64,000 nt of DNA, taken from contig NZ_CP032674.1 of the NCBI RefSeq assembly GCF_021730305.1, positions 4,511,001 to 4,575,000 of the forward strand. Reading direction: 5' to 3'. The position numbers were made by a program, and so were the translations under genes. Under the pieces are notes generated by a model. The model did no database searches and had not been told where the DNA came from. It saw only the letters and a program-made list of their open reading frames with translations. This document shows positions 54,312 through 63,326 of this stretch, piece by piece; within the stretch, counting starts at the first letter, position 1, and the number at the start of each line of letters is the position of its first letter. Source of the DNA: Xanthobacter sp. YC-JY1. GTDB taxonomy: Bacteria > Pseudomonadota > Alphaproteobacteria > Rhizobiales > Xanthobacteraceae.

Positions 54312-56960
54312 GTGGCCAGAGCGACCAAGACCCAAGCACCCAAGACAGGCGGGACCATGCCCAAGGCGGCATCCGCCCTTCCCGAGCCGTTCGCCGGCTG
54401 GTTCCGCGCGCGGGGCTGGGCGCCGCGGGCGCACCAGCTCGACCTCATCTCCGCCGCCGAGAGCGGCCACTCGGTGCTGCTCATCGCTCCCACCGGCGCC
54501 GGCAAGACGCTGGCCGGCTTCCTCCCGACCCTGATCGAACTGAGCCGCCCGCAGAAGAAGGTCCGCAAGCCCGCCGCGCCCCCGGTGGCCGAGGCCGGCG
54601 AAGCCGCCACCGGCGAGGCGGCCGTGCCCTTCGCCCGCTGGCAGGCGGAGCGGCCGGCCTCGCCCCTGCACACGCTCTATATCTCGCCGCTGAAGGCGCT
54701 GGCGGTGGACATCGCCCGCAATCTGGAAGTCCCGGTGGAGGAGATGGGGCTGCCCATCCGCGTCGAGACCCGCACCGGCGACACGCCCGCCTCCCGCCGC
54801 CAGCGGCAGCGGCGCGACCCGCCGCACATCCTCCTCACCACGCCGGAGCAGATCTCCCTGCTGCTCGCCTCGAAGGATGCCGAGCATCTCTTCTCCGGCC
54901 TGAAGCGCGTGGTGCTGGACGAACTCCACGCCCTCGTCACCTCCAAGCGCGGCGACCTGCTGTCCCTCGCCCTCGCGCGGCTGCGCGCCATCGCCCCCGG
55001 CCTGCAATGCGTCGGCCTCTCCGCCACCGTGGCGGAGCCCGACGACCTCAGGCGCTATCTGGTGCCGCAGGATGAGGACGCGGCCGAGCCCGCTTTGGCC
55101 GATCTCGTGATCGCCGCGGGCGGGGCGGCACCGGACATCTCCATGCTGGAGAGCCGGGCGCGCATGCCGTGGGCGAGCCACACGGCCCAGCACGCCTTCG
55201 CCGAGATCTACGAGCTGATCGGCGCCAACAAGCTGTCCCTCGTCTTCGTGAACACACGCTGGCAGGCCGAATTCCTGTTTCAGGAGCTCTGGCGCATCAA
55301 CGACCTCAATTATCCCATCGCGCTCCATCACGGCTCCCTCGCCGTGGAGCAGCGGCGGCGGGTGGAGGCGGCCATGGCGGCCGGAAAGCTGAAGGCGGTG
55401 GTGGCCACCTCGTCCCTCGACCTCGGCATCGACTGGGGCGATGTGGATCTCGTCATCAATGTGGGCGCGCCCAAGGGCGCCTCCCGCCTCATGCAGCGCA
55501 TCGGCCGCGCCAATCACCGGCTGGACGAGCCCTCCCGCGCCGTGCTGATCCCGGCCAACCGCTTCGAGGTGCTGGAATGCCGGGCGGCGCTGGAGGCGGT
55601 GAAGGCGGGCGCGCAGGACACTCCGCCCGAGCGGCAGGGCGCCTTCGACGTGCTGGCCCAGCACATCCTCGGCATGGCCTGCGCCGCACCCTTCTCCGCC
55701 GACGCGCTTTATGGCGAGGTGCGCTCGGCCGCGCCCTACCGTGCCCTCTCGCGCACGGATTTCGATGCGGCGCTCGATTTCGTCGCCACCGGCGGCTATG
55801 CGCTGCGCGCCTATGAGCGCTACGCCAAGATCCGCCGCACCAAGGACGGGCTGTGGCGCGTCGCCAATCCCATGATTGCGCAGGCCTACCGGCTGAATGT
55901 GGGCACCATCGTGGAAGCCTCCATGCTCAAGGTTCGCCTCGTCTCGGCGCGCGGGGCGGCGAAGACCGGGGTGGCGGGCCGGGTGCGCTTCGGCGGACGG
56001 CTGCTGGGCGAGGTGGAGGAATATTTCGTCGAAACTCTGGTGCCCGGCGACACCTTCGTCTTCGCCGGGGAGATCCTGCGCTACGAGGTGCTGGTGGAGG
56101 ACGAGGTCTATGTCTCCCGCACCACCGCCACCGAGCCGAAGGTGCCGGCCTATGCGGGCGGCAAGTTCCCCTTGTCCACCTTCCTCGCCGCCGGCGTGCG
56201 CGCGCTGCTCTCCGCGCCGGAGCGCTGGGCCGCGCTGCCGCCCCAGGTGCGCGACTGGCTGGAACTGCAGAAGGCCAAGTCCCGCCTGCCGGGCCGGGAC
56301 GATCTTCTGGTGGAGACCTTCGAGCGGTCGGGGCGCTATTACCTCGTCACCTACCCCTTTGAAGGCCGGCTCGCCCACCAGACGCTGGGCATGCTTTTGA
56401 CCCGCCGGCTGGAGCGCGCGCGGCTGAAGCCGCTGGGCTTCGTCGCCAATGACTACGCCCTCGCCGTCTATGCGGCCGGCGACATGGGGGCGGCCATCAG
56501 CGACCGGCGGCTCTCTCTGGACGATTTGTTCGATCAGGACATGCTGGGTGACGACCTGGAGGCGTGGCTTGCCGAAAGCGCGCTGATGAAGCGGACCTTC
56601 CGCTATTGCGCGGTCATCGCCGGCCTCATCGAGCGGCGGTTTCCGGGTAAGGAGAAAACCTCCCGGCAAGTCACCGTCTCCACCGACCTGATCTATGACG
56701 TGCTGCGCCGGCACGAGCCGGACCATCTGCTGCTGCGCGCCGCGCGGGCGGACGCGGCGACGGGGCTGCTGGACGTGAAGCGTCTCGGGGAGATGCTGGC
56801 CCGCATCCGCGGGCATGTGGTGCACCAGCCGCTGCCGCGCGTGTCGCCACTGGCCGTGCCGGTGCTGCTGGAAATCGGGCGGGAAAGCGTGGGCGGCGAC
56901 GCCAACGAGGCGCTGCTCGCGGAAGCCGAAGAGGAACTGGTGCGGGCGGCGACCGAATGA
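54312..56960 (+). CDS. Ligase-associated Lhr-type DEXH helicase
   Basis: The 882-residue protein is an Lhr-core helicase of the type linked to DNA ligase and the PdeM phosphodiesterase in DNA damage response. Motif I is APTGAGKTLAGFLP, motif II DELH, motif III LSATV, and motif VI QRIGRANHR, followed by the winged-helix and beta-barrel domains of Lhr (about 500-880). The start is GTG 54312. It is divergent from ftsW, with 124 bases between. The usual partners ligD-type ligase and exonuclease are not in the window, so the role in repair is by family only. Confidence 0.9.
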   Translation: MARATKTQAPKTGGTMPKAASALPEPFAGWFRARGWAPRAHQLDLISAAESGHSVLLIAPTGAGKTLAGFLPTLIELSRPQKKVRKPAAPPVAEAGEAATGEAAVPFARWQAERPASPLHTLYISPLKALAVDIARNLEVPVEEMGLPIRVETRTGDTPASRRQRQRRDPPHILLTTPEQISLLLASKDAEHLFSGLKRVVLDELHALVTSKRGDLLSLALARLRAIAPGLQCVGLSATVAEPDDLRRYLVPQDEDAAEPALADLVIAAGGAAPDISMLESRARMPWASHTAQHAFAEIYELIGANKLSLVFVNTRWQAEFLFQELWRINDLNYPIALHHGSLAVEQRRRVEAAMAAGKLKAVVATSSLDLGIDWGDVDLVINVGAPKGASRLMQRIGRANHRLDEPSRAVLIPANRFEVLECRAALEAVKAGAQDTPPERQGAFDVLAQHILGMACAAPFSADALYGEVRSAAPYRALSRTDFDAALDFVATGGYALRAYERYAKIRRTKDGLWRVANPMIAQAYRLNVGTIVEASMLKVRLVSARGAAKTGVAGRVRFGGRLLGEVEEYFVETLVPGDTFVFAGEILRYEVLVEDEVYVSRTTATEPKVPAYAGGKFPLSTFLAAGVRALLSAPERWAALPPQVRDWLELQKAKSRLPGRDDLLVETFERSGRYYLVTYPFEGRLAHQTLGMLLTRRLERARLKPLGFVANDYALAVYAAGDMGAAISDRRLSLDDLFDQDMLGDDLEAWLAESALMKRTFRYCAVIAGLIERRFPGKEKTSRQVTVSTDLIYDVLRRHEPDHLLLRAARADAATGLLDVKRLGEMLARIRGHVVHQPLPRVSPLAVPVLLEIGRESVGGDANEALLAEAEEELVRAATE

Positions 56961-57231
56961 GGGTCAGCCCCGCCGGGACCGTCAGGTCCGCCTTGCGCGA
57001 ATCACCCAGCCCCGCCTGCGGGCGTCGGGCCCGCGGCGCTCAAGCACATGGAATTCCCGCGCGGCAAGCCTTTGCGGCTCGCCACGTCCCGTCCCCGCGG
57101 CGCATTTCGCACCTGCGAAGACAAATCGGAGCTGTTGCATCCAAGAGACGAGCAACTTTGAACCGGCTCCAATGGCATCACAATCGCGTGATCGACCGGG
57201 GCACAAAAGGCCCGCACAATCTTCCGCTGAC
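56961..57231. other. Gap after the helicase gene without a recognisable gene
   Basis: No reading frame here looks real; a 151-codon plus-strand frame overlapping it has no family words and antisense overlap with the small peptide gene. A GANTC site (GACTC) lies at 57229-57233, at the end of the small peptide gene. Confidence 0.4.
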
Positions 57232-57351
57232 TCAGAAGACCGAGCCCACGACCGTCGCGACAGACGCCGCGCTCGCCTCGTGCGGGGCGAAAAACGCAGC
57301 GATACCAAGGATGGACACCAGAGCACCGGTGACAGCAATCTTGCGCAGCAT
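57232..57351 (-). CDS. Small secreted or membrane peptide (39 residues)
   Basis: A 39-codon frame runs from ATG 57351 to TGA at 57232. It encodes MLRK, then the hydrophobic IAVTGALVSILGIAAFFA, then PHEASAASVATVVGSVF: the shape of a signal peptide with an ASA-A cleavage site or a single membrane anchor. GGAG lies seven bases before the ATG. A perfect CtrA box lies 58 bases upstream (57409-57423). No homologue is known to me. The coding claim rests on start context, signal-like composition and the promoter box. Confidence 0.55.
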   Translation of the reverse strand: MLRKIAVTGALVSILGIAAFFAPHEASAASVATVVGSVF

Positions 57352-57408
57352 GGCTTTACTCCCAGATCCCGTAAGATCCCGTTCTGCACCGACAACGACG
57401 CAGGTGGA

Positions 57409-57423
57409 TTAAGAGTTCCTTAA
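57409..57423. promoter_or_regulatory. Perfect CtrA box TTAA-N7-TTAA
   Basis: TTAAGAGTTCCTTAA matches the CtrA consensus TTAA-N7-TTAA without error. A second near-match, TTAA-N7-TTCA, lies at 57457-57471. If the perfect box covers a -35 element on the minus strand, transcription would begin near 57380, about 30 bases before the small peptide start. The zincin gene (57603) could also be affected. Confidence 0.65.
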
Positions 57424-57602
57424 CCAAGTCACCCTGAACCCTGTTTGATGCTTGCGTTAACGAAGTGTTCAGGAAAGTCACGGGTCCGTGACGCCGGGCG
57501 TGCAACAGTCCCCAAAGGGGCCACCCCGGCGACGACTTCAGCGGCGCGTGATGTTGCGGCGCAATATGAAGTAACGCGGATGTAACCGGCAGGAGGGGAA
57601 GC

Positions 57603-58034
57603 ATGTCGTTGACCGGTGTACCGCCGAAGAGCCGATGGCGCGATGTGGAGGCCCCGTCGCTGGAAGAACTGGAGCAGCTGGCGGAAGAGGCCTTCGCCGG
57701 CCTGCCGGACTCGTTCCGCGCCCTCTGCCAGGGCCTGGTCATCAAGGTGGAGGACTTTCCCACCGACGAGGTGCTGGACGAACTCGGTGCAGAAACCCCG
57801 TTCGACCTGCTCGGCCTGTTCCACGGCATCGGCCGCGCGCAGGGCGGGGCGGTGGCCCAGACCGGGCAGATGCCCAACATGGTGTTCCTCTATCGCCGCC
57901 CGATCCTCGATTACTGGGCGGAGAACGAGGAAACCTTCGGCGATGTGGTCACCCACGTGCTGGTGCACGAGATCGGCCATCATTTCGGCCTCAGCGACGA
58001 CGACATGGAGGCCATCGAGGACCGGGCCAATTGA
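57603..58034 (+). CDS. Zincin-like metallopeptidase (PF06262 type)
   Basis: This is a small cytoplasmic metallopeptidase of the zincin_1 family, 143 residues. The zinc motif HEIGHHFGLSDDDME (HExxH plus downstream acidic residues) lies at about 121-135, preceded by VFLYRRPILDYWAEN typical of the family. The N-terminus has EELEQLAEEAFAGLPDSFRALC. The substrate is unknown. The start ATG 57603 is preceded by AGGAGGGG. Two CtrA-like boxes lie 130-190 bases upstream. Confidence 0.88.
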   Translation: MSLTGVPPKSRWRDVEAPSLEELEQLAEEAFAGLPDSFRALCQGLVIKVEDFPTDEVLDELGAETPFDLLGLFHGIGRAQGGAVAQTGQMPNMVFLYRRPILDYWAENEETFGDVVTHVLVHEIGHHFGLSDDDMEAIEDRAN

Positions 58035-58110
58035 CCGCAGGCAAAACACTACCTTGGCACTGGACCCCGGCCTCCAGCTTTCTAGAATGACTCCAAAGAA
58101 GGAGGCCTCC

Positions 58111-58668
58111 ATGCCCGTCGATACCAGCCTGACCCGCTATGGGCCCGCTCTGCGCGCCCTGCACTGGCTTACCGCCATCGCCGTGTTCACGGCGTTCGGC
58201 GTCACCTATCTGGAAGCCTTCTTCGCGCGGGGCACCCCGGCGCGGGGCATGGTGTGGTGGGTCCACATCTCGGTCGGCCTGCTGCTCATCGCCCTCCTGG
58301 CGGTGCGCATCCCCGTGCGCATCTTCGGCCGCAACCCGCCGGCCTCGACGCAGATCAGCCGGCCGGTGGCCATCGCCTCGCACATCGTGCACGGGCTGCT
58401 CTACCTCGCGCTCATCGCCACGCTCGCGCTCGGCGTCTATCTCGCCTTCCTGCGCGGCAACGCCGTGTCCTTCTTCTCGCTCTTCACCATCCCCTCGCCC
58501 ATCGCGGTGAACCGCGATCTGGGCAAGCAGGTGCAGGAGATCCACGAGCTGATGGCCAATGCCGTCATCATCCTCGCCGTGCTGCACGCGGCCGCCGCCG
58601 TGCTCCACCACGTCGTGCTCAAGGACGATGTACTGAAGCGCATGCTGCCGGAGCGTCTCGCCCCCTGA
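58111..58668 (+). CDS. Cytochrome b561 family membrane protein
   Basis: The 185-residue protein has four transmembrane helices with haem-ligand histidines in the expected places: LRALHWLTA (helix 1), WWVHISVGLL (helix 2), ASHIVHGLLYLALIATLALGVYL (helix 3) and AVLHAAAAVLHHVVLKDD (helix 4). It belongs to the YodB/CybB diheme cytochrome b561 family, which passes electrons between the quinone pool and other carriers; some act as superoxide:quinone oxidoreductases. ATG 58111 has GGAGG six bases upstream. It stands alone. Confidence 0.9.
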   Translation: MPVDTSLTRYGPALRALHWLTAIAVFTAFGVTYLEAFFARGTPARGMVWWVHISVGLLLIALLAVRIPVRIFGRNPPASTQISRPVAIASHIVHGLLYLALIATLALGVYLAFLRGNAVSFFSLFTIPSPIAVNRDLGKQVQEIHELMANAVIILAVLHAAAAVLHHVVLKDDVLKRMLPERLAP

Positions 58669-58857
58669 ACGGGGACGCGCAGGCCCGCCCGGCCAAGGCG
58701 CTGTGCAAGGCCAAGCGTGCCTGTTATGGATGGTCTTTGAGGGTGCGCCCCGCGGGGCGCGTCCGGCGCTCCGTATTACACGGGCTGCGCCGCCGGGCTT
58801 TCGGCCACCGAAGCCCGGCTGACGAGACCCGACAGACGAGACAAGGCAGAAGGTCCC

Positions 58858-59463
58858 ATGGAGAAGTTCACGGTCCTGGAGGGCGTCGCGGCGCCGATGA
58901 AGCTGGTCAATGTCGACACCGACATGATCATCCCCAAGCAGTATCTGAAGACGATCCAGCGCACCGGCCTCGGCAAGGGGCTGTTCTCCGAGATGCGCTA
59001 TCTCGACGACGGCGCCGAGAACCCCGGCTTCGTGCTGAACCAGCCCGCCTACCGCTCCTCCAAGATCCTCGTCGCCGGCGACAATTTCGGCTGCGGCTCC
59101 TCGCGTGAGCACGCGCCGTGGGCGCTGCTCGACTTCGGCATCCGCTGCGTGATCTCCACGTCGTTCGCGGACATCTTCTACAACAACTGCTTCAAGAACG
59201 GCATTCTGCCCATCGTCGTCTCCAAGGACGACCTGGACAAGCTGTTCGACGACGCCGAGCGCGGCGCCAACGCCACCCTCACCATCGACCTGCCGGCCCA
59301 GGAAATCCGCGGCCCGGACGGTGGCGTGGTCAAGTTCGAGATCGACCCCTTCCGGAAGCGCTGCCTGGTCGAGGGGCTGGACGATATCGGCCTCACCCTT
59401 CAGAAGGCGCCGGCCATCGACCAGTACGAAGCCGCCAAGGGCGCCGAGCAGCCCTGGCTGTGA
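58858..59463 (+). CDS. leuD: 3-isopropylmalate dehydratase small subunit
   Basis: LeuD is the swivel-domain subunit of isopropylmalate isomerase in leucine synthesis and works with LeuC. The 201 residues contain [53 protein letters not shown] and the final [21 protein letters not shown], all diagnostic of LeuD. leuC is not in the window, which is common in alphaproteobacteria. Confidence 0.97.
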   Translation: MEKFTVLEGVAAPMKLVNVDTDMIIPKQYLKTIQRTGLGKGLFSEMRYLDDGAENPGFVLNQPAYRSSKILVAGDNFGCGSSREHAPWALLDFGIRCVISTSFADIFYNNCFKNGILPIVVSKDDLDKLFDDAERGANATLTIDLPAQEIRGPDGGVVKFEIDPFRKRCLVEGLDDIGLTLQKAPAIDQYEAAKGAEQPWL

Positions 59464-59506
59464 CGCCGTGAGCCGGCCGCGGCGCTGACAGGAGGACGGG
59501 CGGGCG

Positions 59507-60163
59507 ATGGAACCATCCCCGGTCCGTTCCCCCCCGTGCGCGGGGGCGGAGCCCGCACCGCGCGCCATCGTGATCGGCGCGTCCGCCGGCGGGCCTCCGG
59601 CCCTCGGACGCCTGCTGGCCGCGCTCGATGCGGGGCCCGATGTCGGCATCGCCGTGGTCAATCATGTGGGCGCGGACGGGCCGGACATGCTCCACACCAT
59701 CCTCGGCCGCCTCTCCGGCCGGACCGTCGTTCTGGCGCAGGAGCGATGCCCGCTTTCCGGCGGCCTTGTTCATGTCGCACCCAGCGGGTACCACTTAGAG
59801 GTGGGGCGCGACCGACGTTTTTCACTCTCGGTTGACCCACGGGTATGTTATTCGCGTCCCGCAATCGACGTTCTGTTCGCCAGCGCCGCCGAGGCCTACG
59901 GTGACGCTCTGGCTGGCGTCGTCCTCACCGGCGCCAGCAGCGACGGAGCCGAGGGGCTGAAGCGCATTCGGGAACTAGGAGGCCGTGCCCTCGTGCAGGA
60001 GCCGTCAGAAGCCGAGGTCGATACCATGCCGCTGGCCGCACTTCAGTGCGCCGGCGCGGACCTCTGCGCCCCGCTGGCCGTGCTCGCCGCGGCGCTCACC
60101 ACGTTCGGCCGCAACCCGCGCGCCGACTTGAGCGGATACCTGCGACCGAGGATGGCCGAATGA
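59507..60163 (+). CDS. CheB-type methylesterase domain protein
   Basis: This 218-residue protein is a stand-alone CheB methylesterase without the usual receiver. The catalytic triad is visible: Ser in IGASAGGPP (residue 26), His in VVNHVG (residue 53) and Asp in TGASSDGAEGLKRI (about 147). It should remove methyl groups from, or deamidate, a receptor or kinase. Its stop overlaps the start of the REC-GGDEF gene by four bases. The matching cheR is the one coupled to the hybrid kinase at 37-42 kb. Confidence 0.93.
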   Translation: MEPSPVRSPPCAGAEPAPRAIVIGASAGGPPALGRLLAALDAGPDVGIAVVNHVGADGPDMLHTILGRLSGRTVVLAQERCPLSGGLVHVAPSGYHLEVGRDRRFSLSVDPRVCYSRPAIDVLFASAAEAYGDALAGVVLTGASSDGAEGLKRIRELGGRALVQEPSEAEVDTMPLAALQCAGADLCAPLAVLAAALTTFGRNPRADLSGYLRPRMAE

Positions 60164-61182
60164 GCACGGCCGACCTGCCCAAGATCCTCGTCGTCGACGA
60201 CGTGCGCGCGAACCTCGTCGGCATGCGCCGCCTGCTCGCGCCGGTGAAGGCCGAGATCTACGAGGCCCATTCCGGCAACGAGGCGCTGGCGCTCTGCCTC
60301 GACCACCGCTTCGCGCTCATCCTGCTCGATGTGCAGATGCCGGACATGGACGGGTTCGAGGTGGCCTCCCTCCTCAACAACGACCCAGACACCTGCGACA
60401 TCCCCATCGTGTTCGTGACCGCCGCCTATCACGACGACATCAACCGGCTGAAGGGCTACACCTTCGGCGCGGTGGACTACATCGCCAAGCCCATCAACGA
60501 CGCCGTGCTCCTCTCCAAGGTCACGGTCTTTCTCGACCTGCACATCTCCAAGCTGCGCCTGAAGGGCGCGCTGGAGGAGCTGGAGAAGCGCAACCGGCAG
60601 CTGGAGATCGAGATCGAGGAGCGCCGCCGGGTCGAGAAGCAGATCCGCCACATGGCGACCCACGACGCCTTGACCGGCCTCGGCAACCGCATCCTGTTCG
60701 TGGAGCACCTCACCCGCGCCCGCGCCCAGGCGCAGCGCCACGGGCGGGAATTCGCCCTGCTCTATATCGACATCGACGGCTTCAAGCAGGTCAACGACCG
60801 GCACGGCCACGGGGTCGGGGACAAGCTGCTCTGCGCCATCGCCAACCGGCTGCGCGGCAACCTCAGGCAGGAGGATTTCGCCGTCCGCCTGTCGGGCGAC
60901 GAATTCGCCGTCATCATGGTGGACCTCACCGACGGCGATGCCGCCCACGCCCAGGGCCAGCGCCTGTGCGAGATGCTGCGCGAGCCCTATATCGTCTCCT
61001 ACAACGACCAGGCCTATACGGTCAGCGTCGGCGCCAGCATCGGCATCGCGCTCTATCCGCGCCATTCCACGGACGAGAACGAACTGATCCGCCTCGCCGA
61101 CACGGCCATGTACGAGGTGAAGCAGCAGGGCAAGGACGGCGTGCGCCTCGCCACCGCCCGGCCGGCGGTGCAGTCCGCCTGA
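60160..61182 (+). CDS. Response regulator diguanylate cyclase (REC-GGDEF)
   Basis: The 340-residue protein has a receiver with phospho-Asp D57 in LILLDVQMPDMDGFE, a coiled linker (LEELEKRNRQLEIEIEERRRVEKQ), and a GGDEF domain. The active-site loop reads SGDEF instead of GGDEF, a change many active cyclases tolerate. An inhibitory I-site RQED sits five residues before it, so c-di-GMP feedback is likely. DALTGLGNR and the DIDGFKQVNDRHGHGVGD segment are intact. The start overlaps the cheB stop (ATGA). It probably receives phosphate from a hybrid kinase such as the one at 38-42 kb. Confidence 0.93.
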   Translation: MSTADLPKILVVDDVRANLVGMRRLLAPVKAEIYEAHSGNEALALCLDHRFALILLDVQMPDMDGFEVASLLNNDPDTCDIPIVFVTAAYHDDINRLKGYTFGAVDYIAKPINDAVLLSKVTVFLDLHISKLRLKGALEELEKRNRQLEIEIEERRRVEKQIRHMATHDALTGLGNRILFVEHLTRARAQAQRHGREFALLYIDIDGFKQVNDRHGHGVGDKLLCAIANRLRGNLRQEDFAVRLSGDEFAVIMVDLTDGDAAHAQGQRLCEMLREPYIVSYNDQAYTVSVGASIGIALYPRHSTDENELIRLADTAMYEVKQQGKDGVRLATARPAVQSA

Positions 61183-61297
61183 GGCGCTGCCCCTGAAGGC
61201 GCTAACGGCGCGCCTTCGCAGCCCGGCGCGGCCATGATATCCCGAGGACGCGGGCGGATGTCCCGCCCATCGCCCGCCTACCGCCTTCGGGAGCTTC

Positions 61298-62227
61298 ATG
61301 CCGAGGTCCGCCAGCCGATCCGTCGTCGTCGACCTCATCGCCGTGCTCGCGGCCGTGACGGGCGGCGAGCCGCGGGTGATGACGGTGGAGCACGGGTCCG
61401 CCTTGCCGTCCGGCCCGTTCGAGCTGGCCCACCGCTCGCTCCAGCATGGCCTGCGCGACTGGGTGGAGCAGCGCACCCACCATCCGCTCGGCTATCTCGA
61501 GCAGCTCTACACCTTCGCCGACAAGGACCGCGCGGGGGCGGAGAGCGCGGCGCGCACCATCTCCATCTCCTATCTCGGCCTCGCCCGCGAGCAGGCGGCC
61601 GCGGCCGGCGCCGCCGAGTGGCACGGCTGGTATGAATACTTCCCGTGGGAAGACCACCGCGACGGCCCGCCCCCCGTCATCGCCGGAACGCTGGCGCCGG
61701 CCCTCGCCGCCTGGGCCGAATCTGCCCCCTCGGCGGCGGAGCGCAGCCACCGCCGCCAGCGCGCCGCCATCAGCTTCGGGCTCGACGGCGCGACCTGGAA
61801 CGAGGAGCTGACCCTCCAGCGCTACGAACTGCTCTACGAGGCCGGCATCGTCGCCGAGCGCCTGCGCCGCGAGGGGCGGGAGGAGGCCGCGGGCGCCGGC
61901 CGGGCGATGATCGCCGATCACCGGCGCATCCTCGCCACCGCCATCGCGCGCCTCAGGGCCAAGATCAAATACCGCCCGGTGGTGTTCGAGCTGATGCCGC
62001 CCACCTTCACCTTGCTCCAGCTGCAGCGCTGCGTGGAGGCGATCGCCGGGCGGACGCTGCACAAGCAGAATTTTCGCCGGCTGATGGAGCAGCAGGAACT
62101 GGTGGAGGAAGCCGGCGGCGCCACCACCGAAACCCTTGGCCGGCCTGCAAAACTCTTCCGCTTCCGCCATGCGGTGGTGGAGGAACGGGCCTTCGCTGGG
62201 ACCAAATTGCCCCTCGCACGCTCTTGA
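61298..62227 (+). CDS. nadQ: NadQ-type regulator of NAD synthesis (Nudix fold)
   Basis: This 309-residue protein resembles the NadQ/COG4111 regulators that control nadABC in alphaproteobacteria. The N-terminal part is Nudix-like but degenerate (GLDGATWNEELTLQRYELLYEAGIVAE lies beyond it), and the C-terminal winged helix has FELMPPTFTLLQLQRCVEAIAGRTLHKQNFRRLMEQQELVEE. It stands 58 bases before nadA in the same direction, and tandem palindromes lie between. NAD level sensing by ligand binding, not hydrolysis, is expected for the family. Confidence 0.85.
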   Translation: MPRSASRSVVVDLIAVLAAVTGGEPRVMTVEHGSALPSGPFELAHRSLQHGLRDWVEQRTHHPLGYLEQLYTFADKDRAGAESAARTISISYLGLAREQAAAAGAAEWHGWYEYFPWEDHRDGPPPVIAGTLAPALAAWAESAPSAAERSHRRQRAAISFGLDGATWNEELTLQRYELLYEAGIVAERLRREGREEAAGAGRAMIADHRRILATAIARLRAKIKYRPVVFELMPPTFTLLQLQRCVEAIAGRTLHKQNFRRLMEQQELVEEAGGATTETLGRPAKLFRFRHAVVEERAFAGTKLPLARS

Positions 62228-62234
62228 CAAGACT

Positions 62235-62253
62235 TATGCTCAGGATAAGCATA
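62235..62253. promoter_or_regulatory. NadQ-type operator 1 before nadA
   Basis: TATGCTCAGGATAAGCATA is a 19-bp palindrome with perfect 6-bp arms. A TTGACA -35 box lies at 62224-62229, so the operator covers the likely -10 region of nadA. Confidence 0.65.
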
Positions 62254-62262
62254 TGCCCACCA

Positions 62263-62281
62263 TATGCTCAAACTGAGTATA
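62263..62281. promoter_or_regulatory. NadQ-type operator 2 before nadA
   Basis: TATGCTCAAACTGAGTATA is a second 19-bp palindrome (7 of 8 pairs), centred 28 bases after the first and ending four bases before the nadA start. Both share the left half TATGCTCA. Tandem sites fit a repressor acting on nadA-nadB. Confidence 0.65.
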
Positions 62282-62285
62282 GACG

Positions 62286-63326
62286 ATGGTCGTATCCGCC
62301 CTCTCTGCCGTCCCCGCCGCGCGCCCCGCGCCTCAAGCCACGCCCGAGGCGCTGGCCGAGGCTTTCGCCCGCACCGCGCCCCTCTATGAGAAGATCCGAC
62401 GGGTGGTGCCGCCCGCCGACTGGGCCTTCCTGGCCGAGGACGCGGAGGCCATCCTCCGGCTGAAGCGCGAGCGCAACGCCGTCATCCTCGCGCACAATTA
62501 CCAGACGCCGGAAATCTTCCACTGCGTCGCCGACATCGTGGGCGACAGCCTGGCGCTGGCCCGCGAGGCCATGCGGGTGGATGCGGACGTGATCGTGCTC
62601 GCCGGCGTCTACTTCATGGCCGAGACGGCCAAGCTGCTGAACCCGGGCAAGACCGTGCTCATCCCGGATCAGGACGCCGGCTGCTCGCTGGCCGATTCCA
62701 TCACCGCCGCCGACGTGCGCCTCATGCGGGCCGCCCATCCCGGCGTGCCGGTAATCGCCTATGTGAACACCTCCGCCGCCGTGAAGGCCGAGGTGGACGT
62801 GTGCTGCACCTCGGGCAATGCGGCGCGGGTGGTGAAGTCCTTCGGCGTGCCGAAGGTGATCATGCTGCCGGACCAGTATCTGGCGAAGAATGTCGCCGCC
62901 GAGACCGGCATCGACATCATCTCCTGGGCCGGCCAGTGCGAGGTGCACGAGCTGTTCACCGCCGCCGACGTGCGCGAGCTGCGCGCCGCCAATCCCGGCG
63001 TCACCGTGCTGGTCCACCCCGAATGCCCGCCGGAGGTGGTGGCGGAAGCCGATTTCGCCGGCTCCACCGCCGCCATGAGCGACTATGTGAGCGAGAAGCG
63101 CCCGCCCCGCGTGGTGCTGCTCACCGAATGCTCCATGGCCGACAATGTGGCGGTCCACTATCCCGACATCGACTTCGTGCGCCCCTGCAATCTCTGCCCG
63201 CACATGAAGAAGATCACGCTCCGCAACATCCGCGCGGCGCTGGAGAACAACCTCCACGAAGTCACCATCGACCCCGAGATCGCCGCCCGCGCCCGGGGCT
63301 CGGTCGAGCGGATGCTGGCGCTGTGA
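62286..63326 (+). CDS. nadA: Quinolinate synthase NadA
   Basis: NadA joins iminoaspartate and dihydroxyacetone phosphate to quinolinate with a [4Fe-4S] cluster. The 346 residues show [25 protein letters not shown] (first cluster Cys), [30 protein letters not shown] (second Cys) and [12 protein letters not shown] (third Cys). The three cluster cysteines are in place. It overlaps nadB by four bases (GTGA). Confidence 0.96.
   Translation: MVVSALSAVPAARPAPQATPEALAEAFARTAPLYEKIRRVVPPADWAFLAEDAEAILRLKRERNAVILAHNYQTPEIFHCVADIVGDSLALAREAMRVDADVIVLAGVYFMAETAKLLNPGKTVLIPDQDAGCSLADSITAADVRLMRAAHPGVPVIAYVNTSAAVKAEVDVCCTSGNAARVVKSFGVPKVIMLPDQYLAKNVAAETGIDIISWAGQCEVHELFTAADVRELRAANPGVTVLVHPECPPEVVAEADFAGSTAAMSDYVSEKRPPRVVLLTECSMADNVAVHYPDIDFVRPCNLCPHMKKITLRNIRAALENNLHEVTIDPEIAARARGSVERMLAL

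Noticed and set aside
56957-57412. A 151-codon plus-strand reading frame after the helicase gene
   Set aside because: No family words, Arg/Ser/Pro-rich chance composition, no ribosome site, and it overlaps the better supported small peptide gene on the other strand.
60160-61182. Loss of diguanylate cyclase activity because the loop reads SGDEF
   Set aside because: SGDEF is found in active cyclases, and the other active-site words and the I-site are intact, so I did not call it degenerate.
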